Below, piece by piece: positions 18,328 through 26,549 of a stretch of 64,000 bases of DNA (position 1 is the stretch's first letter; the number at the start of each line of letters is the position of its first letter). The translations under genes were made by a program, and so were the position numbers. The notes below the pieces were generated by a model, which worked only from the letters and a program-made list of their open reading frames with translations, searched no databases and had not been told where the DNA came from. Source of the DNA: Bacteroidota bacterium (GTDB taxonomy: Bacteria > Bacteroidota > Bacteroidia > AKYH767-A > 2013-40CM-41-45); NCBI GenBank assembly GCA_004295015.1, contig SHNE01000049.1:62001-126000 (forward strand). The letters run 5' to 3'.

Positions 18328-19358
18328 GATGACACCTCCTTGTTGTTGAAATCGGATTGTGTCACAGGCCTTGTCGAGTTCACAAAATCGTATGCATAGC
18401 TCATTGCTTTTTCGTTTTCATCAGCCATTGGAATAAGTTTGGCAAATTTAACGAGATCGGCAGTTTGAAGCACGGAAGCAAGTTTATCAATAATATCAAC
18501 ACTGAATTTTTTTCTGTGGATTCTATCCAGAGTCTCATCAGTGGTGAGTTCAAGTGCATTGATGTCATAACTGTGCTCAATGTATTGTCTCAATATATCT
18601 GAAACATTACTGTGGTATTGTTTATACAATCCTTGTTGCAACAATTTTTCCTGTTCTGTTTTTTTCAAGGCTTCCAAAGCAAGCTCATATGGAGGCCGGC
18701 TTGGTATTTTCACCTGAGGAGGTGAATCTGTTTTCTTCCGCTTTTTCCAAAGATGAATGAGAAACCAAATCAAAGCGATACTCAGAATACCAATGAGACT
18801 ATAGGTGAGAATTTCCTGCCATGTGACAGGAACTGTGAGTATAGGCTTGATGTCTTTGATGGCTACTGTAGTATCTACATCAATCGTTTTTACAGTAATC
18901 AAAAATGCTTCGGTTGAAAATGTATCGGTAAGACCGGTTTCTTTATTGAGGCTCGTGAAATGAAATGGTTCAACTGCATAATACCCTGAGTCAAAACTTG
19001 TAGTAAGAAGAGATTGAATATAGGTTGTATTACTTTTATCCTCTGCAGTAATAGTATCGATTTTACTTTTAGATACAATTTCAATCCCGTTCAGTGTATC
19101 GGGAAAGAGTGGAAAGTTGACATTGACTCCGGTGGGTACATTAGCTTTCAGCGTTATTTTGAACTGTTCTCCAATGCGAATTTGATTCGTGTCCGGTTTT
19201 GCTGAAACGACAATTGGTGCGGCAGGAAGTGCAGCACGGATTAAAGTATGGGGAATAACGAGTAGCGACAGACAAACAAGTGTCAGTCTTGTTACTTTTT
19301 TAATTTTTAGTACCGGTTGAATTAACGATGCTGTCATAATTGTTCGATTCAGATTCAT
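18324..19358 (-). CDS. Bat-operon conserved membrane protein of unknown function
   Basis: A 344-residue protein with a basic N-terminus and signal/anchor (about 20-43), a periplasmic beta-rich part resembling the N-terminal repeats of BatD (AKPDTNQIRIGEQFKITLK), one membrane segment near 178-198, and a cytoplasmic helical tail. A protein of this shape is usual between the DUF58 gene and batA in Bacteroidetes. ATG at 19358 was chosen; GTG codons 12 bp upstream and nearby are alternatives. It overlaps batA by 4 bp. Function is unknown. Confidence 0.7.
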   Translation of the reverse strand: MNLNRTIMTASLIQPVLKIKKVTRLTLVCLSLLVIPHTLIRAALPAAPIVVSAKPDTNQIRIGEQFKITLKANVPTGVNVNFPLFPDTLNGIEIVSKSKIDTITAEDKSNTTYIQSLLTTSFDSGYYAVEPFHFTSLNKETGLTDTFSTEAFLITVKTIDVDTTVAIKDIKPILTVPVTWQEILTYSLIGILSIALIWFLIHLWKKRKKTDSPPQVKIPSRPPYELALEALKKTEQEKLLQQGLYKQYHSNVSDILRQYIEHSYDINALELTTDETLDRIHRKKFSVDIIDKLASVLQTADLVKFAKLIPMADENEKAMSYAYDFVNSTRPVTQSDFNNKEVSS

Positions 19359-19373
19359 CACTTGAATCACTTC

Positions 19374-20249
19374 TCAGGCGCGTGTTCCTCTTTTTTTGAA
19401 TAAGGTCATCAATGGTTGCACATACGACTGATCTGTGCGGATCGAGCAATGATCCACACCGCTACGCGCAAAAGTATCAGACAACTGTTTTTCTCTACGG
19501 AGCCATTCTTTCTTATAAGCCAGTCTGAAATTTTCAGAATGTGTATCCACATAAAGCATTTTACCTGTCTCCGGATCCCGGAGGTGCACTAGTCCGATAT
19601 CCGGCAGCTCTTTTTCATGTTGATCATAAATTCTCAATGCTACAACATCGTGTTTTTTGTTTGCCAGCTTCAAGGCATCATCAAAGGATTGATCCATAAA
19701 GTCAGAAATCACAAAACAGATACTTTTTTTCTTGATGACGTTTACAACGTAGCGAAGTCCTTCAGAAATATTTGTTCCGGTGTGTACCGGCTCAAAGTTG
19801 ATGAGCTCCCGTATTATCCGGAGGATGTGAGACTTCCCCTTTTTTGGCGGAATGAATTTTTCAATTTTATCGCTGAAGAAAATCAAACCGATCTTGTCAT
19901 TGTTTTGAATAGCCGAAAATGAAAGTACGGCACATAATTCAGTGAGCAAATCTTTCTTAAACTGGGTCTTCGTTCCAAAATCTCCGGACGCACTGACATC
20001 TACCAGTAACATGACTGTTAGTTCTCGTTCTTCTTCGAAGATTTTTACGAATGGATGGCCAAAGCGGGCTGTGACGTTCCAGTCAATAGATCGAATATCA
20101 TCGCCAGGCATATATTCCCTTACTTCACTAAAAGCCATACCTCTCCCTTTGAAGGCACTATGATACTCTCCCGAAAATATGTGGGATGAGAGTCCACGTG
20201 TTTTGATCTCAATCTTTCTGACTTTTCGTAATAGCTCTGTGGTTTCCAT
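19374..20249 (-). CDS. DUF58 domain protein (MoxR-associated)
   Basis: A 291-residue cytoplasmic protein containing the DUF58 signature around YMPGDDIRSIDWNVTARFG (about residues 47-65), followed by a VWA-like fold with a partial metal site LVDVSAS. DUF58 proteins almost always accompany a MoxR ATPase and VWA proteins, as here. They are presumed clients or partners of the chaperone-like ATPase. The start ATG is 79 bp after the moxR stop. Confidence 0.88.
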   Translation of the reverse strand: METTELLRKVRKIEIKTRGLSSHIFSGEYHSAFKGRGMAFSEVREYMPGDDIRSIDWNVTARFGHPFVKIFEEERELTVMLLVDVSASGDFGTKTQFKKDLLTELCAVLSFSAIQNNDKIGLIFFSDKIEKFIPPKKGKSHILRIIRELINFEPVHTGTNISEGLRYVVNVIKKKSICFVISDFMDQSFDDALKLANKKHDVVALRIYDQHEKELPDIGLVHLRDPETGKMLYVDTHSENFRLAYKKEWLRREKQLSDTFARSGVDHCSIRTDQSYVQPLMTLFKKRGTRA

Positions 20250-20328
20250 GTAGCACTTTGTTCGTTGATGAATACTTTCTCTTTAATAAGATTAACTATG
20301 CATCAAGTATCCAATTAATAAATATGGT

Positions 20329-21312
20329 TTATGGAACTTCAACAGTATTTAAAATTTCATTTATAATATGTTCGCTTGTAACATTTTCTGCTTCCGCTTC
20401 ATAAGTAAGGCCAACACGGTGACGCATTACATCGTGACAAATTGCCCTCACATCTTCGGGAATTACATATCCTCTGCGTTTGATAAATGCAAATGCCTTT
20501 GCTGCCAATGCCAGATTAATACTCGCTCGTGGAGATCCACCATAGCTGATTAATTGCTTCAGTCGTCCCAGATTATAATCTTGTGGCATGCGGGATGCAA
20601 AGACGATATCGACAATATATTTTTCAATTTTCTCGTCCATGTACACTTCACGAACCATTGACCTGGCCTTGATGATTTGTTGTGGACTGATAATTGGAGA
20701 CACCTTTGGAAAATCCAGTCCAATATTTTGGCGGATTATATTTTTTTCTTCTTCCTTACTAGGATATCCGATTACCACCTTCAGCATAAACCGGTCGACC
20801 TGTGCTTCAGGCAATGGATAAGTTCCTTCTTGTTCAATTGGATTTTGAGTAGCAAGAACCAGAAATGGTTCCTCTAAAGAAAAGGTTGAATCGCCGATGG
20901 TGACTTGTCTTTCCTGCATAGCTTCAAGCAAGGCACTTTGGACTTTCGCCGGAGCTCTGTTGATTTCATCCGCAAGAATAAAGTTGGCGAAGATCGGGCC
21001 TTTTCGAACTCTAAACTCTTCTTGCTTTTGACTATAAATCATTGTACCGATTAAATCGGCAGGAAGAAGATCCGGAGTGAATTGTATTCTGCTGAATTTT
21101 GCCTGAATCGATGATGCGAGGGATTTAATTGCCAGGGTTTTTGCTAAACCCGGGACACCTTCCAATAAAATATGTCCGTTACCCAGCAGGCCGATCAAAA
21201 GTCTTTCGGTCATATATTTCTGTCCGATGATCACTTTGCCAAGTTCCATAGTCAACAAGTCGACAAAGGCCGACTCCTGTTGAATTTTTTCATTGATTTC
21301 TTTAATGTCCAT
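20329..21312 (-). CDS. MoxR family AAA+ ATPase
   Basis: This 327-residue ATPase is the first gene of the Bat cluster. Walker A is GVPGLAKT (about 55-62), Walker B LADEINRAP (about 113-121), sensor/arginine-finger motifs follow (QNPIEQEGTYPLPEAQVDRF), and the C-terminal helical lid ends the protein. MoxR proteins are thought to act as chaperones that activate VWA-domain partners; BatA, BatB and the DUF58 protein are the likely partners here. A 188-bp gap separates it from the ABC permease genes upstream, where a new promoter is expected but no perfect motif was found. Confidence 0.92.
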   Translation of the reverse strand: MDIKEINEKIQQESAFVDLLTMELGKVIIGQKYMTERLLIGLLGNGHILLEGVPGLAKTLAIKSLASSIQAKFSRIQFTPDLLPADLIGTMIYSQKQEEFRVRKGPIFANFILADEINRAPAKVQSALLEAMQERQVTIGDSTFSLEEPFLVLATQNPIEQEGTYPLPEAQVDRFMLKVVIGYPSKEEEKNIIRQNIGLDFPKVSPIISPQQIIKARSMVREVYMDEKIEKYIVDIVFASRMPQDYNLGRLKQLISYGGSPRASINLALAAKAFAFIKRRGYVIPEDVRAICHDVMRHRVGLTYEAEAENVTSEHIINEILNTVEVP

Positions 21313-21500
21313 AAGTTGCGATTTAATTCAAGAGTGCTTCAATATGCTTTTGATTATCAGGTCAATAGTGAGATTCCTGTGAGTAATTCCGGCTTCAGTA
21401 GATTACAAAGTTGAAGAAATAATTGGTTTTTTAAGAGTGCAATTTTATTGATTTATCCATGAATGTTAAATGAAAGAAGAGGTTAAAAATTGTTAAGGCA

Positions 21501-22808
21501 TCATAGAGGCTTTTCCTGTGGTACATAATGATTTTCATCTGCGATTCTGTTCAGCATAATAAGTAAAATAGCGATAGAAATCCCGGGAAATATAATGAGC
21601 CACCATGCACTAAATTGTTCTCTTCCGGCAGCCATCATTGAGCCCCAGCTAACGGTATCCGGATATAAACCTATGCCTAGAAAAGACAAACCTGCTTCAG
21701 TAAGTATAGCTCCGGCAATTCCGAAAATAATTCCAACGCGAACAGTCACAATTGCATTAGGGAGTAAATGATATATAATTTGTCTGAAATTGCTGAGTCC
21801 TAAAGATATTGCGGATTCCATAAATCCCATATTTTTTAAACGAATAAATTCTGCCCGAACCATTCTTGCAATGCTTGTCCACGCAGTAAATCCCAGAATT
21901 AGTACGAGGCTCATTGCAGATGGTCTGGATATTGCTGCCAGGGTGATTATTAAAATTAAACGTGGTACAGACACGAATAATTCTATTCCTCTGGAGATAA
22001 AGCTGTCAATAGGGATGGTCCACAGTGTTTGCGGACTGTCTTTCTTTGACTTGTTTATTTTCATTGTGAATGGAAGTGCGATGATAAACAGGAACAGTAA
22101 AACTTTGAGAAAACTGAAATAGGCAGGAATGCTTTCTGTTTCGGGCAGTTCCAAATTGTTTTCAGGAAAAACAAAAATGTAAAATCCTGCAGGAACGACG
22201 AGGATTAATGAAAGTATCAGACTTCTTCGGTTTACCTTTAGTAATTTGTCGCCGAAGAAACCGGCAAGAGATCCGATGCAAATGCCGATGACTGAGGCAA
22301 TGAACATGGAAAAGAATCCGATCAGCAAGGAAAGTCTTGTGCTGTGAACCAAGCCCGCGAGGACATCGGCACCGGTTTTAGTTGTGCCTAGCCAGTGTCT
22401 GTTTCTCCAGGAAAGAGGTTTTAGTTCGGAAGGAGGTTTTTCTGATTCTGTGTATTGTTGTGCGAAGGGAGAAACGTAATTGTAATTGATGAGATCGCTG
22501 GAGCTGGGATCATAGGGAATGGGTGCAAATAGTTGGAATTCATTTTTGATTGCATGCCAGTTAACAGCTTCTTTTAAAACGGCTATTTCTTTTCCATTTT
22601 CTTGAATGATTACATAAGCTGAATTTTGGAATGCAGGAAAGTACCAGTTCCCTTCTTTAATCATAAAAAGGGGGGCCTTGTTGGCAATGAAAGGGGCAAA
22701 CAAAGCTGTAAAAATATACATACTGAATACCCATCTTATCCAAAGCGGTTGTTTCTTCAGTTGAAAAATATTTTTCACAGATTCCCAAGCAAGCTTTATG
22801 ATTTTCAT
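21501..22808 (-). CDS. ABC transporter permease, OppC/DppC type
   Basis: A 435-residue inner-membrane permease of the peptide/nickel importer class. It has a first membrane segment near 25-43, a long extracytoplasmic insertion to about residue 140, and then the BPD_transp_1 domain with the EAA loop (SAISLGLSNFRQIIYHLLPN). A second hydrophilic stretch and additional membrane helices lie near 195-250, which makes it longer than E. coli OppC (302 residues). It overlaps the OppB-type gene by 4 bp. Substrate is probably peptides but cannot be read from sequence. Confidence 0.85.
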   Translation of the reverse strand: MKIIKLAWESVKNIFQLKKQPLWIRWVFSMYIFTALFAPFIANKAPLFMIKEGNWYFPAFQNSAYVIIQENGKEIAVLKEAVNWHAIKNEFQLFAPIPYDPSSSDLINYNYVSPFAQQYTESEKPPSELKPLSWRNRHWLGTTKTGADVLAGLVHSTRLSLLIGFFSMFIASVIGICIGSLAGFFGDKLLKVNRRSLILSLILVVPAGFYIFVFPENNLELPETESIPAYFSFLKVLLFLFIIALPFTMKINKSKKDSPQTLWTIPIDSFISRGIELFVSVPRLILIITLAAISRPSAMSLVLILGFTAWTSIARMVRAEFIRLKNMGFMESAISLGLSNFRQIIYHLLPNAIVTVRVGIIFGIAGAILTEAGLSFLGIGLYPDTVSWGSMMAAGREQFSAWWLIIFPGISIAILLIMLNRIADENHYVPQEKPL

Positions 22809-23944
22809 GAAACCTGTTTTTTAGAAAATGAAATCCGGGGATCAGCCATGGCATACATGACATCGCTGAGCAGGAATCCGGCCATCGTGATAAGTCCTGT
22901 GAGAAAGAAAACCGCTGTCAATACCGGGTAGTCTTTTGCGTCAATACTTTGATAAATTGTGAGCCCCATACCGGGAATACTGAATATTGTTTCAAGTAAA
23001 ACCGATCCACCAATTGCAGAAGGAAATACAGAGGAGAAGACAGTAATCACTGGAAGAAAAGTGTTTCTAAAGGCGTGTTTCCCTATTACGACTTTTTCGG
23101 AAAGTCCTTTTGCTCTGGCAGTTTTGATGAAGTCCTGCTTCAGAACTTCGCTGATCGTGACTCGAAAAATGCGACTTAGAAATGCGAGTGATGAGTAGGT
23201 GTAACAAATAGTTGGAATCACGAGATAGGGCAAGGTCATTCGAATTTTTTGAATCCATGTTATACCATCAGGGAAGCCACCGGTTGGTTGAACACCTGAT
23301 GCCGGAAAGAAATAAAAGATATCCGGATTGGCAAACAGCATCAATAGTACGGTCGCTGACCAGAATACAGGTAATGAGAAAAGAATAATCAATGAGGTCG
23401 AACTTACTTTCGTAAAAAGCGAGCTAGGATGCTGAGCAGCATGTAAACCTATTGGAAGACTTATAAGATAAGCTAAGAGAATGGAGAACAAAGCAAAAAA
23501 GAGTGACCAGCCTATACGGGAAGCTATGAGTTCAGAAACCCTTTGTCCACTTGTGTATGAAATTCCAAAATCACCCCGAATAATTCCACGTGACGATAAG
23601 TTATCCCCAAGAAACCAACGGTGAAACTGATTGTTAGGATGGAAGTGAAGAAAGGGAATAAATTTCTTCCACGTATCCTCAGCTGTTTCACGGGATAATG
23701 AATTGTCTTCCCAAGATCCAATGCTGAGATAGAATACAGGAAGATCTAAGCCCAGCCTGTGATTCCAATAGCTTCGTTGATCAGACCATTCGCCTGCATC
23801 CTGATAGTACTGAGAATTAGAGCCCATCATCATCCTGTCTACCGGATTTCCGGGGGCAAGACGAAAGAGCGTAAACGAAAGCAACACTAACAGGAAGAGT
23901 GTTGGAACAAAGAAAATGATTCGCTTGAGCAGATACCTGCGCAT
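22805..23944 (-). CDS. ABC transporter permease, OppB/DppB type
   Basis: A 379-residue permease. The N-terminus MRRYLLKRIIFFVPTL and first membrane helix with LAPGNPVD are classic OppB features. An extracytoplasmic insertion of about 90 residues follows, then the BPD_transp_1 domain with the EAA loop (IKTARAKGLSEKVVIGKHAFRN-like, near 270-292). It sits 52 bp after the binding-protein gene and overlaps the OppC gene. The two ATPase subunits (OppD/OppF) are not in the window and must be encoded elsewhere. Confidence 0.87.
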   Translation of the reverse strand: MRRYLLKRIIFFVPTLFLLVLLSFTLFRLAPGNPVDRMMMGSNSQYYQDAGEWSDQRSYWNHRLGLDLPVFYLSIGSWEDNSLSRETAEDTWKKFIPFLHFHPNNQFHRWFLGDNLSSRGIIRGDFGISYTSGQRVSELIASRIGWSLFFALFSILLAYLISLPIGLHAAQHPSSLFTKVSSTSLIILFSLPVFWSATVLLMLFANPDIFYFFPASGVQPTGGFPDGITWIQKIRMTLPYLVIPTICYTYSSLAFLSRIFRVTISEVLKQDFIKTARAKGLSEKVVIGKHAFRNTFLPVITVFSSVFPSAIGGSVLLETIFSIPGMGLTIYQSIDAKDYPVLTAVFFLTGLITMAGFLLSDVMYAMADPRISFSKKQVS

Positions 23945-23996
23945 GGATTCAAATATACAAGAGGGAGTTCAAGTAAATACCTTGAATATCTATGAA

Positions 23997-25826
23997 TTAT
24001 TCAGCGGTTGTTGACAATAGCCTGAAGGTGTTTAGGAGTAATCCCGGACGATCAGCGAATACTGAGATATTTCCGAATCTTTTATGAATCAGATTTCTCC
24101 GCATGCTGCAGAATAAAAAGACATAGGGTTGGTCATCATAAATCATCTCCTGAAACCGCATGATCATCCCTCGTCTGCTTACGCTATTTATTTCAGTTTT
24201 TATTGAATCAATAAGTGCATCACTTTCTGCATTACCAAATCCTGAATAATTTGAACCATTGTTAAGCCAGGATTTTGAATGCCAAAGTTGTGTAAAGTCT
24301 TCCGGAAATGGCGTTCCACCCCAGCTACCCAGAATCATATCAAAATCATGCTGTCTGGCTTTTTCTAAAAACACCCTCAGGTCAACAGGCAGAAGATCTG
24401 TTTTAATGCCCGCTTTGGCATAGGATTCTGAAATTAGCATGGCCATATCTTTCCAATCCGGACTACTGTTCAGGTATGCGAGTTCTACTTTGAAAGGAAT
24501 GACGCTGCCATCGATTTGTTTATCCAGTATACCATCCGCATCTGTGTCTCTCCATCCGGCTTCGTGCAGTAATTTTGCTGCAGAATCAATATCAAGTTTT
24601 ATGGCATCCAATGATGAATTAAACTCCGGTTTTAGAGGAGAAACATTGCTTATCATTCTCTTACAAAATGTACTGTATTCTTTGTAAACCACTCTGGTCA
24701 GATTTTCAACAGGCGTAAGAAGTGCAAACGCCCTTCTCACTTGCTTATCAGTAAAAAGTTTCTGTCGCTTTGGGCTTTCCGGTTTTTCATTAAAGCACAG
24801 AAAAGTATAGTTGTAAGTAAGAGACAATACATGATGATAATTTGTGCTGACAGCCGGGTTAGATGCAAGTGCAGTAAAGGTTCCCATAGAAAGGTTGGTA
24901 GAAACATCTAAAGTTTGCGTTTTAAATTCAAGTTGAACAGAATTCTCGTCTTTGTTAACCTTGTATATTATTTTATCGGGTAAAGCTGACAATCTTGATT
25001 CAGATGAATTAGATGTCCAATGATTTTTCTTTTTGATCAGCGTAACTGATTGTCCGGTTTCCCAATTGCTAACTTTGTATGGTCCGAGCCCGTTCAAATA
25101 TTCCGGCGTTCTCCCATACTTATCATCATTAAAATTTTGTGCCCATTGAAGCAGTTCTTTTTCGTTTTCTGCGTGGAAGTTGCTGTCGTCAAGTTGTTCG
25201 AAAGAATACTTGTTCAAAATATTATCGGGATCATGAAAAGAGCGTTGCATGATGCAGAAGCTGGTTACGAATGACATGTTTTGAATATTATTTTCTTTCA
25301 TGATCATCGTAAATTTTTGAGGGTCCTTATCATCAGGAAGAATAGTTTGTATATTTTTCCAATAAGCTTTCACTGAAGGGTTGTTTGTTAGCTCACATTT
25401 CTGAGCTTTGGCAGTGAATATGACATCCTGCACTGTCAGTCTTTCACCGTTGTCCCATTGAGGATCTTCACGAAGAGTATAAGATAAGGAAAGTCCATCT
25501 GAAGAAATTGTCGGTAGCGCTGTCACCAATCCGGGTGCAATAGTTTGGTTTTCAAAATCAGTAATCAGAAGGAATGCCTGGGTTTGAATGAGAATTTCTG
25601 AGCGAGGACTAGAGCCTCCGTTGCTTGGATGAAGATTGTCGGGTTCTGCATTGAGGTGTGATACAATGGTATTTGACTTAGACCAGTTAGGGTCAAAACC
25701 TGATGTATCCTGCAAATGGATGACCGGCGATAAGTTTAAAGAATTGGCAGGCTGTTTTTTATCGACCTCTTTGCACGAAAAGTGCAGGATGATAAGAAAT
25801 AAAAACAAAGGAGAAACTTTAGGCAT
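23997..25826 (-). CDS. Extracellular solute-binding lipoprotein, family 5 (OppA/DppA type)
   Basis: A 609-residue lipoprotein that would bind oligopeptides or similar ligands and deliver them to the two permeases downstream. The start is ATG at 25826, giving a lipoprotein signal with the lipobox cysteine at residue 18 (LHFSC). The frame is open a further 228 bp upstream, but that extension lacks a signal and would run across the divergent gene at 25951. The SBP_bac_5 core covers most of the protein, with a typical GPYKVSNWETGQSVTL segment and a GWRDTDADGILDK stretch near the middle-to-C-terminal part. Confidence 0.87.
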   Translation of the reverse strand: MPKVSPLFLFLIILHFSCKEVDKKQPANSLNLSPVIHLQDTSGFDPNWSKSNTIVSHLNAEPDNLHPSNGGSSPRSEILIQTQAFLLITDFENQTIAPGLVTALPTISSDGLSLSYTLREDPQWDNGERLTVQDVIFTAKAQKCELTNNPSVKAYWKNIQTILPDDKDPQKFTMIMKENNIQNMSFVTSFCIMQRSFHDPDNILNKYSFEQLDDSNFHAENEKELLQWAQNFNDDKYGRTPEYLNGLGPYKVSNWETGQSVTLIKKKNHWTSNSSESRLSALPDKIIYKVNKDENSVQLEFKTQTLDVSTNLSMGTFTALASNPAVSTNYHHVLSLTYNYTFLCFNEKPESPKRQKLFTDKQVRRAFALLTPVENLTRVVYKEYSTFCKRMISNVSPLKPEFNSSLDAIKLDIDSAAKLLHEAGWRDTDADGILDKQIDGSVIPFKVELAYLNSSPDWKDMAMLISESYAKAGIKTDLLPVDLRVFLEKARQHDFDMILGSWGGTPFPEDFTQLWHSKSWLNNGSNYSGFGNAESDALIDSIKTEINSVSRRGMIMRFQEMIYDDQPYVFLFCSMRRNLIHKRFGNISVFADRPGLLLNTFRLLSTTAE

Positions 25827-25950
25827 GGAATTTTGTTGAAGGCTAAATGTATGAATTTTTAAGCTAAATGTTTTGCATCGTGCTCCCAATATTTTCTTCG
25901 TAGATTCGTTGATATAACTTAAGGATCTGAACTTATTAAGCCACGATAAA

Positions 25951-26472
25951 ATGAAAAAAGTAATGAGCATGTTTGCCATTTCGCTATGCTGCCTGACAGC
26001 ATACGGGCAAACAATTCCATCATTCAAAGGAACGACTGCTGAAGAAAAAAACATTTATATTCCGGAAATTTCAAAAGGAAAATATTTGCTTATTTGTTTT
26101 GCATCCTCGAAAAAGGCGCAAGCCGATCTTGAGAGCTGGTTGAATCCGGTGTATAACCGATACATCGCAAAGACCGGCTTTATGGATGACATGTTTGACG
26201 TAGATGTTTTCTTCGTTCCGATTTTCGGTGGTGCCGAAGGAGCGATGCAGGAAACCATAAAACGACGGTTTATTGAGACAGCCCAGAAAGATGTTTGGCC
26301 TCATTTAGTCTTTGCAGAAAAAGGACTGAAGGAAATTCTACAACCTTTAAAGATGGAGAATGAGGCTCTTCCTTATTTTTTCTTTTTGGATAAAAGCGGG
26401 AAGATTGTTTATAGAACTTCCGGGGCATTTTCTGAAGAAAAATTTGATGCGATAGATGATTTGGTGGAGTGA
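25951..26472 (+). CDS. Exported thioredoxin-fold-like protein, no CxxC
   Basis: A 173-residue protein with a signal peptide (about 1-19, ending AYGQ). The rest has the order of a thioredoxin-like fold: GKYLLICFASSKKAQADLE (strand and helix), a central helical section, then ALPYFFFLDKSGKIVYRTSG matching the cis-proline and last strands of TlpA-like proteins. The usual CxxC is replaced by a Ser-Ser stretch, so thiol redox activity is unlikely. It is divergent from the lipoprotein gene. Family membership is a moderate-confidence reading of pattern, not of a clear motif. Confidence 0.6.
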   Translation: MKKVMSMFAISLCCLTAYGQTIPSFKGTTAEEKNIYIPEISKGKYLLICFASSKKAQADLESWLNPVYNRYIAKTGFMDDMFDVDVFFVPIFGGAEGAMQETIKRRFIETAQKDVWPHLVFAEKGLKEILQPLKMENEALPYFFFLDKSGKIVYRTSGAFSEEKFDAIDDLVE

Positions 26473-26549
26473 ACGAATTTCCATTTAACATAATGAAATA
26501 TATCTGAGAATCTCACTGCCACCCAAGGCTAGGGGGCATTTGCATTTTT

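Noticed and set aside
25827-26054. 76-residue N-terminal extension of the solute-binding lipoprotein
   Set aside because: It lacks a signal peptide, crosses the divergent gene at 25951, and would bury the lipobox found after the internal ATG at 25826.
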